Part shown: in pieces, positions 1 through 7,879 of the stretch | Position numbering within the stretch: the stretch's first letter is position 1 | Layout of the letters: every line of letters starts with the position of its first letter | From: Desulfobacterales bacterium | GTDB taxonomy: Bacteria > Desulfobacterota > Desulfobacteria > Desulfobacterales > JAUCGF01 | DNA length: 7,947 nucleotides | NCBI GenBank assembly: GCA_029940345.1 | Contig: JAOZRC010000225.1 | Span: 1 to 7,947, forward strand | Direction of reading: 5' to 3' | Translations under genes and position numbers: made by a program | Notes under the pieces: generated by a model | Database searches by the model: none | What the model was told of the DNA's origin: nothing | What the model saw: the letters and a program-made list of their open reading frames with translations, nothing else

Positions 1-8
1 CCTCGCTC

Positions 9-98
9 TCACACTTTTTCGCTTCGATCACGACTTTCCAAACAGGCTCTTACATCCGAAGAAATAAGAATTGGTTCGGCATCCTCTAAAATTCTCAT
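9..98 (-). CDS. possible 29-aa small ORF overlapping the oxidoreductase stop
   Basis: An ATG overlaps the TGA stop of the upstream oxidoreductase gene as ATGA, and the frame runs 29 codons to a TGA near the window edge. The peptide starts MRILEDAEPILISS and is hydrophilic and acidic at first, basic later. I recognise no domain. The ATGA overlap would allow translational coupling, but the ORF is short enough to be chance. Another frame continues off the left edge without a stop over the last 16 codons (ending in EAKKCESE), so this could also be the edge of a degraded or frameshifted neighbour. Low confidence as a real gene. Confidence 0.2.
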   Translation of the reverse strand: MRILEDAEPILISSDVRACLESRDRSEKV

Positions 99-1600
99 TT
101 TTTGGACATAAAAAAATCCCAAACTTTTTCAGCGGAAGGCTGTTGTATTAAAAGTCCTGAAAAATCATGTTTTTTTTCAATGGCATTTTTTATCTCCCCG
201 CCGATTGCCGTGTTGCCGTAGAGAATAGAACCGACCAGATGGGAGTCACGAAAAACAAAACGGGAATAATTGCCCCCACATTCGGCCTCAATGATGATAT
301 CACTACCGTCTTCGGCCTCAAATTTTCCGATACTCAACAGATCCGCACCCAGCACTTTAAGGGAGTTCGAACGGGGAATCCCGCCGAATTCAACCTGCTT
401 TCCCGCGGCATTCATACCGGCGATACTGCCTTGAAATTGGGCGGCATTCCATAAACCGTATAAAACACCGCGATGCTCGGTGATATCTCCGGCAGCATAG
501 ACATTGGGATCAGACGTTTGCATGTAATCATTAACTATAATGCCTTGATTCACATGCAAACCTGCCAGGCGGGCAATATAGCTGTTTGATCGCACCCCTG
601 CCGTGATGATCACCAGGTCGGCTGGGATTGTTTCCCCGCTTTTAAGTAACACGCCGGCGACACGTTCATCCCCCAACAGTTCCTGAACTGACACTCCGGT
701 CTTCAAAGACACTCCGATGTCTTCAATATGAATTTTTAAAAGCCGAGCCGCCGTCCGGTTTAACTGGCGAGGCATCAGCCAGCCAAAACTTTCAAGGAGC
801 ATCACCTTGCGGTTACGTTTAGCCAGCGCCCCGGCAGTTTCAAGCCCCAACACTCCGCCGCCGATAATAACAATTGATTTAGCCTTTTTCGATTCCTCAA
901 GAATATTTTCAGCATCATTCAGATTACGCAGGGTTGTCACGCCTTCCATTCGCGCACCGGGGATCGGGGGGATAAAGGGGTGGGCACCGGCGGTTAAAAT
1001 CAGTTTATCGTAATGATGAGCCGCTCCGTTGCTTAGGGTGACCACTTGTTTTTCCAATAGAACATTTGAAACATCAGTGCTTTTGATAAGCTCTATCTTG
1101 TTTTGTTGATACCACTCTTTTGCATGAATCAATAATTTATCTGTGGTTAATTCACCGGCCAGAAAACGGGTGAGGTTCAACCGATAATAGGGAAGCTGTG
1201 TATCCTTTGTTATCATTATGATTTTGGCATCAGATGCCGATTGTCGAATCGATTCAATTGCCGAAACACCGGCAATACCGGAACCGACAACAATAAATTC
1301 TTCATATCCGGCATCATCTGATTCTTCTCCTGTTTTTTCACTTGTTACGGCTTCAAACTGTTTACCCGGCGTAGCACACACCGGGCATGTGTCAGGCGGA
1401 CTGTCACCGGTGTGTTGATAATTACAAACCAGGCATCGCCATCCTTGGGGGGCGGATGCCGGCTCCGCTTTAACTATTTCAGTATAGGGCTCGAAGCGTT
1501 CTTTGGGAGAACCGCAAACCGGGCATTCATCCGGCGGTTCCGGTCCCCTGTGGACATAGCCGCAGACAGTGCAACGCCATGCCTGTATATCTTGCGCCAT
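95..1600 (-). CDS. FAD/NAD(P)-dependent oxidoreductase with two N-terminal rubredoxin-like domains
   Basis: This 501-aa cytoplasmic flavoprotein probably passes electrons from NAD(P)H through FAD to its own rubredoxin-like iron sites or to partner rubredoxins. Two metal knuckles lie at the N-terminus: C10-x2-C13...C26-x2-C29 and C56-x2-C59...C72-x2-C75. Only 12 residues separate the cysteine pairs, as in rubrerythrin C-terminal domains, much less than in classical rubredoxin. A two-dinucleotide-fold reductase follows: FAD motif G106-S-G-I-A-G111, NAD motif G247-G-G-V-L-G252, and the second FAD motif YAAGD at 368-372. The last ~90 residues fit the C-terminal domain of NADH-rubredoxin oxidoreductases. 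The start is supported by AAAGGAG eight bases upstream. It follows the 4Fe-4S gene on the same strand after 370 bp, so it is probably transcribed separately. A role in oxygen or peroxide detoxification in an anaerobe is inference; the fold assignment is firm. Confidence 0.93.
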   Translation of the reverse strand: MAQDIQAWRCTVCGYVHRGPEPPDECPVCGSPKERFEPYTEIVKAEPASAPQGWRCLVCNYQHTGDSPPDTCPVCATPGKQFEAVTSEKTGEESDDAGYEEFIVVGSGIAGVSAIESIRQSASDAKIIMITKDTQLPYYRLNLTRFLAGELTTDKLLIHAKEWYQQNKIELIKSTDVSNVLLEKQVVTLSNGAAHHYDKLILTAGAHPFIPPIPGARMEGVTTLRNLNDAENILEESKKAKSIVIIGGGVLGLETAGALAKRNRKVMLLESFGWLMPRQLNRTAARLLKIHIEDIGVSLKTGVSVQELLGDERVAGVLLKSGETIPADLVIITAGVRSNSYIARLAGLHVNQGIIVNDYMQTSDPNVYAAGDITEHRGVLYGLWNAAQFQGSIAGMNAAGKQVEFGGIPRSNSLKVLGADLLSIGKFEAEDGSDIIIEAECGGNYSRFVFRDSHLVGSILYGNTAIGGEIKNAIEKKHDFSGLLIQQPSAEKVWDFFMSKK

Positions 1601-1608
1601 TATGTTAT

Positions 1609-1615
1609 CTCCTTT
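1609..1615 (-). promoter_or_regulatory. ribosome binding site AAAGGAG of the oxidoreductase gene
   Basis: A strong Shine-Dalgarno sequence, AAAGGAG, lies eight bases before the ATG at 1600. It decides the start: the first rubredoxin-like knuckle begins only ten residues downstream, so the whole domain is included. Confidence 0.8.
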
Positions 1616-1679
1616 GATTTATTTATTGATCAAACATGCTCGTTAGCTGTGTAATTGGAATCTCCCGATTTACTTTTTT

Positions 1680-1790
1680 AGTAACCGTTTACTCCCCCTC
1701 TGAGTGGAACGGCTTTCCGCTCTACATGATCACAACCGCGCGGGAGGGTGTATTGCGGGAAGCTGTCCCGTGTTAGCTTACACGTAGGGG
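1680..1790. other. cluster of hairpins upstream of the oxidoreductase gene
   Basis: This gene-free stretch holds several small inverted repeats. AGTAACCGTTTACT at 1680-1693 is palindromic at 12 of 14 positions. GAGTGGAA at 1702-1709 pairs with TTCCGCTC at 1715-1722, with one G-T pair. CGGGA at 1756-1760 pairs with TCCCG at 1766-1770, enclosed by GTGTA at 1748-1752 and TACAC at 1779-1783. No long T run follows any of them, so a classical intrinsic terminator is not evident. They may be part of the oxidoreductase leader or remains of a repeat element. No coding sequence is recognisable here. Confidence 0.3.
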
Positions 1791-1809
1791 GATTGAACGG
1801 GTACACTTT

Positions 1810-1935
1810 TTATTTACAATCCAGCGCCTCCCGGATTTTGTCGGCCGGGGCTTCCATCGCGAACGGTTTCTGGATAAAGTGTACGCTTTAGTCCAGCACT
1901 CCCATGTGGGAAATTACATTGGCCGTGTAGAATGA
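1810..1935 (-). pseudogene. remnant of a response-regulator receiver domain (hybrid histidine kinase C-terminus)
   Basis: Read on the minus strand, this stretch encodes YTANVISHMGVLD, then an in-frame TAA at 1888-1890, then SVHFIQKPF, a short helix segment ending REALDCK, and a TAA stop at 1810-1812. Receiver domains at the end of hybrid sensor kinases commonly end in the pattern SGYTANVI..HGVLDEG..FIQKPF...L..KVREAL. The FIQKPF motif contains the conserved Lys-Pro after beta-5. The internal stop sits where Glu is usual, a one-base change from GAA or GAG. Nothing upstream of about position 1935 is recognisable, and the 4Fe-4S gene ends only 36 bp away. This is therefore a short leftover of a mostly deleted gene, not a functional one. 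Confidence 0.72.
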
Positions 1936-1942
1936 AGTTGAA

Positions 1943-1958
1943 GGGCGGCCAGGCGCCC
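1943..1958 (-). terminator. weak hairpin after the 4Fe-4S gene
   Basis: GGGCG and CGCCC form a 5-bp stem with a 6-base loop, beginning 12 bases after the stop of the 4Fe-4S gene. On the minus strand it is followed by a T-rich but not continuous stretch (TTCAACTTCATTC). It could be a poor intrinsic terminator; the stem is short and the T tract weak. Confidence 0.25.
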
Positions 1959-1970
1959 AAAATGCCGATG

Positions 1971-3098
1971 TTACTTTTTGACAGCCAGCAAACGGTCGAT
2001 TTTTGATTGCAGTTGCATTTTAGCCAGGCTCATGGGGCCCAGTTTCCCGCGTGCGCGACCCAATTTAAGCCCTGTTTCAATAACCGTGCCCGGTGTTTCG
2101 GGCTGTTCGGATTCCGGTTTACGAACCAACGTAAGCGATTTAGTAGGACAAGTGGATACACATAATCCGCAGCCGATACAGCGCGTCAGGTCCAACGCCG
2201 CGATATCGTCTTTTAATTCAAGGGCATCCATTTGACAGCGTTTGACGCACACACCGCAGCCATTGCAGGTCTCGGGATCAAAGGCGGCTATAAACGCGGA
2301 AGCGATCAGGCCGGCCGGATTCGGCTGAAGCTTTACATTTCGCAATATCGCGCAGCAACACCCGCAGCAACAGCAAATATTGACAATTTTACGGCTATTG
2401 CCGGGTTGCAGAACCAGACCGGATTTGTCAGCTTGTTTCAGAATATCAAGCACTTCGCTTCGTTCAATCACTCTTCCCAAACCGTTATGTTGATAATAAT
2501 CGGCACCCATTCCGAAAACCAGGCAAGCTTCTAATGGTTTATCGCATCCTTCACCCACCATTTGGCGCTCCTTGCGACAAATACAAGGCGCCACCACCGC
2601 TTTCTTTTTATCCCACACCAATTTTTCAGCCATTTCGTAAGGCAACACCTCCAGTTGGGGTGTGATGCTTCGTCCGATGGGAATGGTGCGGAGCTGGGGC
2701 ACTTTTTTCCAGGATTGATCTAAGAGCGTGGGAGCATAAATCTCCATATCTGCGATCAATTCCGGGCTCAGATCATTGACATGATATTCCCATATACCGA
2801 TCACAAATTGGGACGCCATATAGAGCGTCTGCCCGTTATGGTGTGCAATTCGGTAAATAAGACCTTTTTGGGCCATCGTTTCAAGGCGCGTTTGGGCTTC
2901 TTCAACTGGAATTCGGGCACGGCGGGCGACTACATGCGCTTCTTCCGGTATTAAGGTCATTCGGATTGCCAATCCCGCTTCTTCTTGTGTAAAAAGACGC
3001 TGTAAAATACGCAACTCAACGCCGCTGTCCGTGGGTGGAAATCCGGCCGGCAGGTCATCCAGATGACGCGCCAATTTCTTGTAAATTTTTTCTGTCAT
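1971..3098 (-). CDS. winged-helix, cysteine-rich protein with two 4Fe-4S ferredoxin motifs
   Basis: This 375-aa cytoplasmic iron-sulfur protein has an uncertain role. Residues ~25-90 look like a winged helix-turn-helix with a basic turn (ARRARIPVEEAQ). Residues ~170-195 carry CIC at 172-174, C185 and C192. A striking run, CCCCGCCC, lies at 242-249. A bacterial ferredoxin pair follows: C278-x2-C-x2-C-x3-C288 (no Pro after the last Cys, unusually) and C307-x2-C-x2-C-x3-C317-Pro. The C-terminal ~55 residues are basic. There is no signal peptide or membrane segment. The start has AGGA seven bases upstream. The gene is divergent from spmAB across 201 bp and may share control with it. The arrangement resembles uncharacterised 4Fe-4S proteins of sulfate reducers; redox sensing or electron transfer is inference. 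The domain calls are firm, the function is not. Confidence 0.9.
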   Translation of the reverse strand: MTEKIYKKLARHLDDLPAGFPPTDSGVELRILQRLFTQEEAGLAIRMTLIPEEAHVVARRARIPVEEAQTRLETMAQKGLIYRIAHHNGQTLYMASQFVIGIWEYHVNDLSPELIADMEIYAPTLLDQSWKKVPQLRTIPIGRSITPQLEVLPYEMAEKLVWDKKKAVVAPCICRKERQMVGEGCDKPLEACLVFGMGADYYQHNGLGRVIERSEVLDILKQADKSGLVLQPGNSRKIVNICCCCGCCCAILRNVKLQPNPAGLIASAFIAAFDPETCNGCGVCVKRCQMDALELKDDIAALDLTRCIGCGLCVSTCPTKSLTLVRKPESEQPETPGTVIETGLKLGRARGKLGPMSLAKMQLQSKIDRLLAVKK

Positions 3099-3122
3099 GT
3101 TGTCCTGTCTATGCTATAAGTT

Positions 3123-3146
3123 TCAGAATTAAATAATATCAGAATT
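3123..3146. promoter_or_regulatory. direct repeat TCAGAATT x2 in the divergent promoter region
   Basis: TCAGAATT occurs at 3123-3130 and 3139-3146, 16 bp apart start to start, just upstream of the 4Fe-4S gene in an AT-rich divergent region. Such spacing could serve a regulator on one face of the helix. No known operator is recognised; the match may be chance in AT-rich DNA. Confidence 0.2.
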
Positions 3147-3203
3147 GTTTAGCATTTATTGACCTTCTCTTCAAGTGCTCAAATTTAAAAATATGATTTT
3201 CAA

Positions 3204-3234
3204 TTGGAAAAACTTTTTCGGGATAAACTATAAA
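3204..3234 (+). promoter_or_regulatory. possible promoter for the spmAB-like gene
   Basis: TTGGAA at 3204-3209 and TATAAA at 3229-3234 resemble sigma70 elements, but the 19-bp spacing is long; AACTAT at 3226-3231 would give 16. The palindrome GAAAAAcTTTTTC (3207-3219) lies in the spacer. The transcription start is not fixed by the sequence. Confidence 0.2.
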
Positions 3235-3248
3235 AAACCGTATCTTTG

Positions 3249-3266
3249 TTATCAATGAACTGATAA
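3249..3266 (+). promoter_or_regulatory. inverted repeat TTATCA-N6-TGATAA in the spmAB leader
   Basis: Six-base perfect arms (3249-3254 and 3261-3266) around ATGAAC lie 34 bp before the ATG of the membrane-protein gene. The position fits an operator or a leader hairpin. No family of regulator is recognised. Confidence 0.25.
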
Positions 3267-3299
3267 GGATAAAAGTAACATTTATAATTAAAGGAACCC

Positions 3300-4592
3300 A
3301 TGAATCTGATATTTGCCGTTATCGTCCTTGTTGCATTCCTGTTTGCCGGATGGCAGCAGGTTTTCAGAACGTTTGATGCCACTCTGGAAACCGCGCCCAT
3401 GGCTGCCCTTTCAAAAGCAATGATTGATTCGGCAGGCGGGGCTGTGGAGCTTGCCATCGGATTGGTCGGTGTTATGGCGCTCTTTTTAGGATTGATGAAA
3501 GTGGCCGAGAAAGGCGGTATGTTGACGATTTTGTCAAAACTGATTCGTCCTTTAATGGTCAGACTATTCCCCGAGGTGCCGCCGGATCATCCGGCCATGG
3601 GTGCCATGATTCTGAATCTTTCCGCCAATGCACTGGGCCTTGGGAATGCCGCCACCCCTTTTGGTATCCGGGCCATGCAGGAACTGGACAAGCTGAACCC
3701 CTATAAAGGAACGGCTACAAATGCCATGGCCCTTTTTATGGCCATTAACACTTCCAGCGTCACCCTGTTACCCACCGGTGTGATTGCCTTGCGAGCGGCG
3801 GCCGGTTCAACCGATCCTGCGGCTATCCTGCCCACCACTTTGTTTGCCACCATCGGATCCACACTGATTGCGATTCTTGCAGTCAAGGTGTATCAACGTT
3901 TTTTCGCAACACCGGGCCGCCCTGATATTCGTGAGACCGAAGACGCTGAAAAAATCAAACCGCATGATATGGCTCTTGAACCCGCATCCGAAGCATATCC
4001 TTTGTGGATCAGTGTGATTGCCCTGATGGTTCTGGGTTCGCTGATTCCCGTTGCCGTGATTTTTGGCGCCGCCATTTCCCCGTGGATCCTTCCTGCTTTA
4101 ATGGTTGGGTTTTTAGGTTTCGGAGTCTTAAGAAAAGTGCGCATTTACGAAGCGTTTGTGGAAGGCGCCAAAGAAGGTTTTGACGTGGCGCTTCGCATTA
4201 TACCTTACATGGTGGCCATCCTGGTTGCCGTAGGCATGTTAAAGGCAAGCGGCGCTCTTGAAATGATCGTCACCGCTTTAGGCGCTGTAACCGGAAAATT
4301 CGGTCTTCCCGCAGAGGCCTTGCCCATGGCGTTGATGCGACCCCTGTCAGGATCGGGCGCTTATGGCATCCTTGCATCAGTTATCAATGATCCCGCCATC
4401 GGCCCGGACAGTTATACCGGGCTTTTGGTATCCACCTTGCAGGGTTCCACTGAAACCACCTTTTATGTGATGGCGGTTTATTTCGGCGCTATCCAGGTGC
4501 GCAGAGTCAGGCATGCCCTGGCCGCCGCCCTGACGGCGGATGTTGCTGGCGTTGTGTTTGCCATTATCGCCTGTTCCCTGTTTTTAGCGTAA
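3300..4592 (+). CDS. fused SpmA-SpmB nucleoside recognition (Gate) domain membrane protein
   Basis: A 430-aa inner-membrane protein joins homologues of Bacillus SpmA (about residues 1-205) and SpmB (about 233-430), each a Gate-type domain, through a charged hydrophilic linker at ~205-232. The SpmA half shows NLSANALGLGNAATPFGIRA at 106-125 and the NTSSVTLLPTG segment near 150-160. The SpmB half shows RPLSGSGAYG at 347-356 and QGSTETTFYV at 381-390, the conserved re-entrant-like signatures. Around eight to ten hydrophobic segments are visible, the first at residues 3-18. The start has AAGGA only four bases upstream. SpmA and SpmB act in spore-core dehydration in Bacillus, but single-chain fusions occur in Gram-negatives that do not sporulate, where the substrate is unknown; movement of a small solute is inference. 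No clear terminator follows, and the gene converges on hsdM with 45 bp between stops. Confidence 0.93.
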   Translation: MNLIFAVIVLVAFLFAGWQQVFRTFDATLETAPMAALSKAMIDSAGGAVELAIGLVGVMALFLGLMKVAEKGGMLTILSKLIRPLMVRLFPEVPPDHPAMGAMILNLSANALGLGNAATPFGIRAMQELDKLNPYKGTATNAMALFMAINTSSVTLLPTGVIALRAAAGSTDPAAILPTTLFATIGSTLIAILAVKVYQRFFATPGRPDIRETEDAEKIKPHDMALEPASEAYPLWISVIALMVLGSLIPVAVIFGAAISPWILPALMVGFLGFGVLRKVRIYEAFVEGAKEGFDVALRIIPYMVAILVAVGMLKASGALEMIVTALGAVTGKFGLPAEALPMALMRPLSGSGAYGILASVINDPAIGPDSYTGLLVSTLQGSTETTFYVMAVYFGAIQVRRVRHALAAALTADVAGVVFAIIACSLFLA

Positions 4593-4637
4593 TTTTTCTG
4601 GGATGGGGGATGGGCTCGAACAAGGATACCCACCAAT

Positions 4638-6109
<1,472 letters not shown>

Positions 6110-6230
6110 ACTTTCTTTTTCCTGCGTTTGATCGGTTTTTTGCGTTTTATTTTCATTTGCGCTTCCTGTTTCGCTTTTTCCGCTTGGATGCGTTCAAGCA
6201 ATTTAGTTGCCGGTTCATCGTTCGGGTCTT

Positions 6231-6236
6231 GGGGGG
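6231..6236 (-). other. C6 homopolymer frameshift in hsdS
   Basis: GTC CCC CCA AGA gives VPPRPER and a stop. With five C the frame reads VPQDPNDEPATKLLERIQAE, a typical HsdS tail, and ends by overlapping hsdM as ATGA. Confidence 0.8.
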
Positions 6237-6948
6237 ACCAGTTTGCCTTCAAAGGCTTTTTTGAGGATGCTTTGGCGGAGGGTTTCCGATTTTTTTAGGG
6301 TGTTTTCGATGGTTTGTTCGAGGTTGTCGGAGATAGATAGGCGGGATTCGATTTCTTGGACAATAATATTTTGTTCTTTACGAGGTGCCAATGTTAATAA
6401 TGAATTGTTTAACTTCACAAGAGTTAATCTTGTAATTGCCACCCCCGCAACATTTTTTAACATTCTTTCCTTTGTTACTGATGAGTTGAAATAGTTACAT
6501 AAGTATTTTGATGATATTTGCTTCTGATTTGTTCGAAATACACCAACACTTGAAAGCAAAGAAAACTGTTCGTCGAGATAATTGACACATGCAATTCCAG
6601 TTTTGACACCGTCTTTTATGTACAGTACATCGAATTTTCTTACATCAGCTTTCATAAATATTTTTTCATGTATTTCCTTTGTAACATAAGTAATATTGCT
6701 CAAATTTAATCCGTTTTCTTTGATGTTTTTTGCGGTTATATATTTGTAGTCTCCTTCAGCATAATTTGGGGGTGAAAAATGCGTTCCATCAAAAACTTTT
6801 TTACAAGCATTACCTAATTTAACCCAACACCACCCCTCCGGTATCTCCGGCAACTCCGCCAGTTCTGCTTCCGTCAGTGGCGAAAATTCTTTGGCTTCGC
6901 GAGGTTTGACGGGTTTCTTTTTACCTTCGGCTTTAGCTTGTTCACAGG

Positions 6949-6956
6949 TTTTTTTT
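6949..6956 (-). other. A8 homopolymer frameshift in hsdS
   Basis: With eight A the frame ends EEWKKNL and a TGA. With seven it continues EEWKKTCEQAKAEGKKKP into TRD2. Confidence 0.75.
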
Positions 6957-7206
6957 CCACTCTTCCAGTTGCTTTTGATAATGCTTGGCTCTTTCGGTAT
7001 TGATTTGCTCAAGTAATTTTTCTGCCGGTTCCGGTTGATGCCGCTCGCGCCATTCTTCGGTCAGTTTACCTTCAAAGGCGTATTTCAGCACGGCCTGCCG
7101 GTATAGTTTTAGCTGCGCCTGGGCTTTTTTGAGGTTCTTGATGCCGCTGTCCAGCTTGGAAAATAGTTGTTCGATTTTGGTTACTATGCGGTGTTGTTCT
7201 GGGAGA

Positions 7207-7211
7207 GGGGG
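7207..7211 (-). other. C5 homopolymer frameshift in hsdS
   Basis: Five C give TLPLSQNNTA and a stop. Six give TLPPLPEQHRIVTKIEQL, the strongly conserved HsdS segment. Confidence 0.8.
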
Positions 7212-7317
7212 AGGGTAAATGTAAGTTGTTCAATCTTTGTACCAGAAATATTGGGTTGAGTTCCACCATAAGCTTTTTTTTCTATCGTTCGTTTTAGTTT
7301 CCCAATTAAAAAATAAA

Positions 7318-7325
7318 CAAATTTT
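7318..7325. repeat. left target-site copy CAAATTTT
   Basis: The eight bases next to the left end of the inserted element. They match CACATTTT at the other end in seven of eight positions and are the version that keeps the HsdS codons (KFV). Confidence 0.65.
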
Positions 7326-7464
7326 GGCATCCTTCATTTTCCGCTTAACACTTTAAAGGAGTGCTGAACCGAAGGTTTAGCGTTTACGCTGGCCTTTGCT
7401 AAACCTTCGGTTCAGCACTCCCCATGAAAGTGTAAACTACTTTTAAGCTATTATGAAGGATGCC
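7326..7464. mobile_element. 139-bp MITE-like palindromic element inserted in hsdS
   Basis: It is bounded by perfect 12-bp terminal inverted repeats, GGCATCCTTCAT (7326-7337) and ATGAAGGATGCC (7453-7464). Inside, arms pair in order: GCTTAA with TTAAGC (7343-7348, 7443-7448), ACACTTT with AAAGTGT (7348-7354, 7427-7433), and a perfect 24-bp stem (7358-7381 with 7398-7421) around a 16-base loop. No ORF of note is present, so it must be moved by a transposase supplied elsewhere. Flanking 8-bp near-duplications and clean HsdS coding on both sides show it was inserted. GG ends with 8-bp duplications occur in several IS families (IS1595 is one), but I cannot assign a family. Confidence 0.78.
7358..7421. 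repeat. perfect 24-bp inverted repeat with 16-base loop
   Basis: The central hairpin of the element. Both arms contain GTGCTGAACCGAAGGTTTAG or its complement. Transcribed either way it would fold into a very stable stem. There is no T tract, so terminator action is not shown. Confidence 0.9.
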
Positions 7465-7879
7465 CACATTTTTTATCAATTAACTTGTCGGAAAACAATT
7501 TTAAATTTCCAACAAGCTGATTTTGATAAGAAATACCTTTGCTTTGGTATATGCCAAACTTTCCAGTTGTTGCACCAGATAATGCAATTAAAATATCGTT
7601 TTCATAAATTATAAAATCATTAATTTCATCCGAAGCCTTAATTTTTTTTGATGAATCCGTCGTTATTGTTCCATTTTTAATATCCGAAATTCTTATTATC
7701 GGAACCCCACTTTTGCTATAGTTGCTACTTTTAAAAGCAAAACCATTTTTCACATAAAGAATTTTTCCTAATTTAGTACTAATCCATCCAAAAGGTAATT
7801 TTGTCATTATAATTTGTGGCTTATACTCATTTGCCATTTCTTTAATTGTCTGAATCAGAATTTTCAGCATTCTGTTCAT
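7451..7879 (-). pseudogene. hsdS: HsdS N-terminal fragment with TRD1
   Basis: A 142-aa open frame. Residues 15-137 are native HsdS (MANEYKPQ...LPFGWISTKLGKIL...NGFAFKSSNY...IIRISDIKNG...IALSGATTGKFGI...LIDKK). The last five residues (CGHPS) and the TAA come from the target-site copy and the inserted element. Residues 1-14 come mostly from the repeat upstream. The DNA is markedly more AT-rich than hsdM, as is usual for target recognition domains. Confidence 0.78.
7465..7472. repeat. right target-site copy CACATTTT
   Basis: The 8-bp partner of CAAATTTT at 7318-7325 with one substitution (A to C). The mismatch suggests that the insertion is not very recent, or that the copy mutated later in a gene no longer under selection. 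Confidence 0.65.

Larger units (their letters stand above)
6215..7012 (-). pseudogene. hsdS: HsdS distal fragment with TRD2
   Basis: A 265-aa open frame. The first ~20 residues (MSKSIPKEPSII...) precede the A8 shift and are out of frame. From KTCEQAKAEGKKKPVKPRE on it is native: ELPEIPEGWCWVKLGNACKK, TRD2 with DGTHFSPPNY, KYITAKNI and KFDVLYIKDG, then VQEIESRLS, LRQSILKKAFEGKLV. The last seven residues (PPRPER and neighbours) follow the C6 shift. The true end is at 6106. Confidence 0.78.
6957..7325 (-). pseudogene. hsdS: HsdS central conserved region, split over two frames
   Basis: Downstream of the inserted element the frame resumes at KFVYFLIGKLKRTIEKKAYG, then GTQPNISGTKIEQLTFTLP. At the C5 run (7207-7211) it shifts, and the next frame reads PLPEQHRIVTKIEQLFSKLD, KNLKKAQAQLKLYRQAVL, KYAFEGKLTEEW and a coiled-coil-like stretch to QLEEWKK. 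This is the linker helix region that separates the two TRDs and binds HsdM. Confidence 0.78.

Noticed and set aside
1801..1884. 9-bp inverted repeat GTACACTTT / AAAGTGTAC around the receiver remnant
   Set aside because: The right arm is the normal coding for VHF in the receiver motif, so the pairing with the left arm after the stop is most simply chance rather than ends of a mobile element.
1894..1906. CAGCACTCCCATG resembling CAGCACTCCCCATG in the hsdS element (7413-7426)
   Set aside because: The ungapped identity is only about ten bases, expected by chance in a window of this size, and at 1894 it codes for the receiver remnant.
3200..3457. 85-aa minus-strand ORF over the spmAB start
   Set aside because: It is antisense to the clear membrane protein and its promoter, with no domain and no ribosome site; a shadow.
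7072..7269. 65-aa minus-strand ORF starting MVELNPIF
   Set aside because: It is an out-of-frame reading of the HsdS central region; the true frame gives GGTQPNISGTKIEQL and PEQHRIVTKIEQL.
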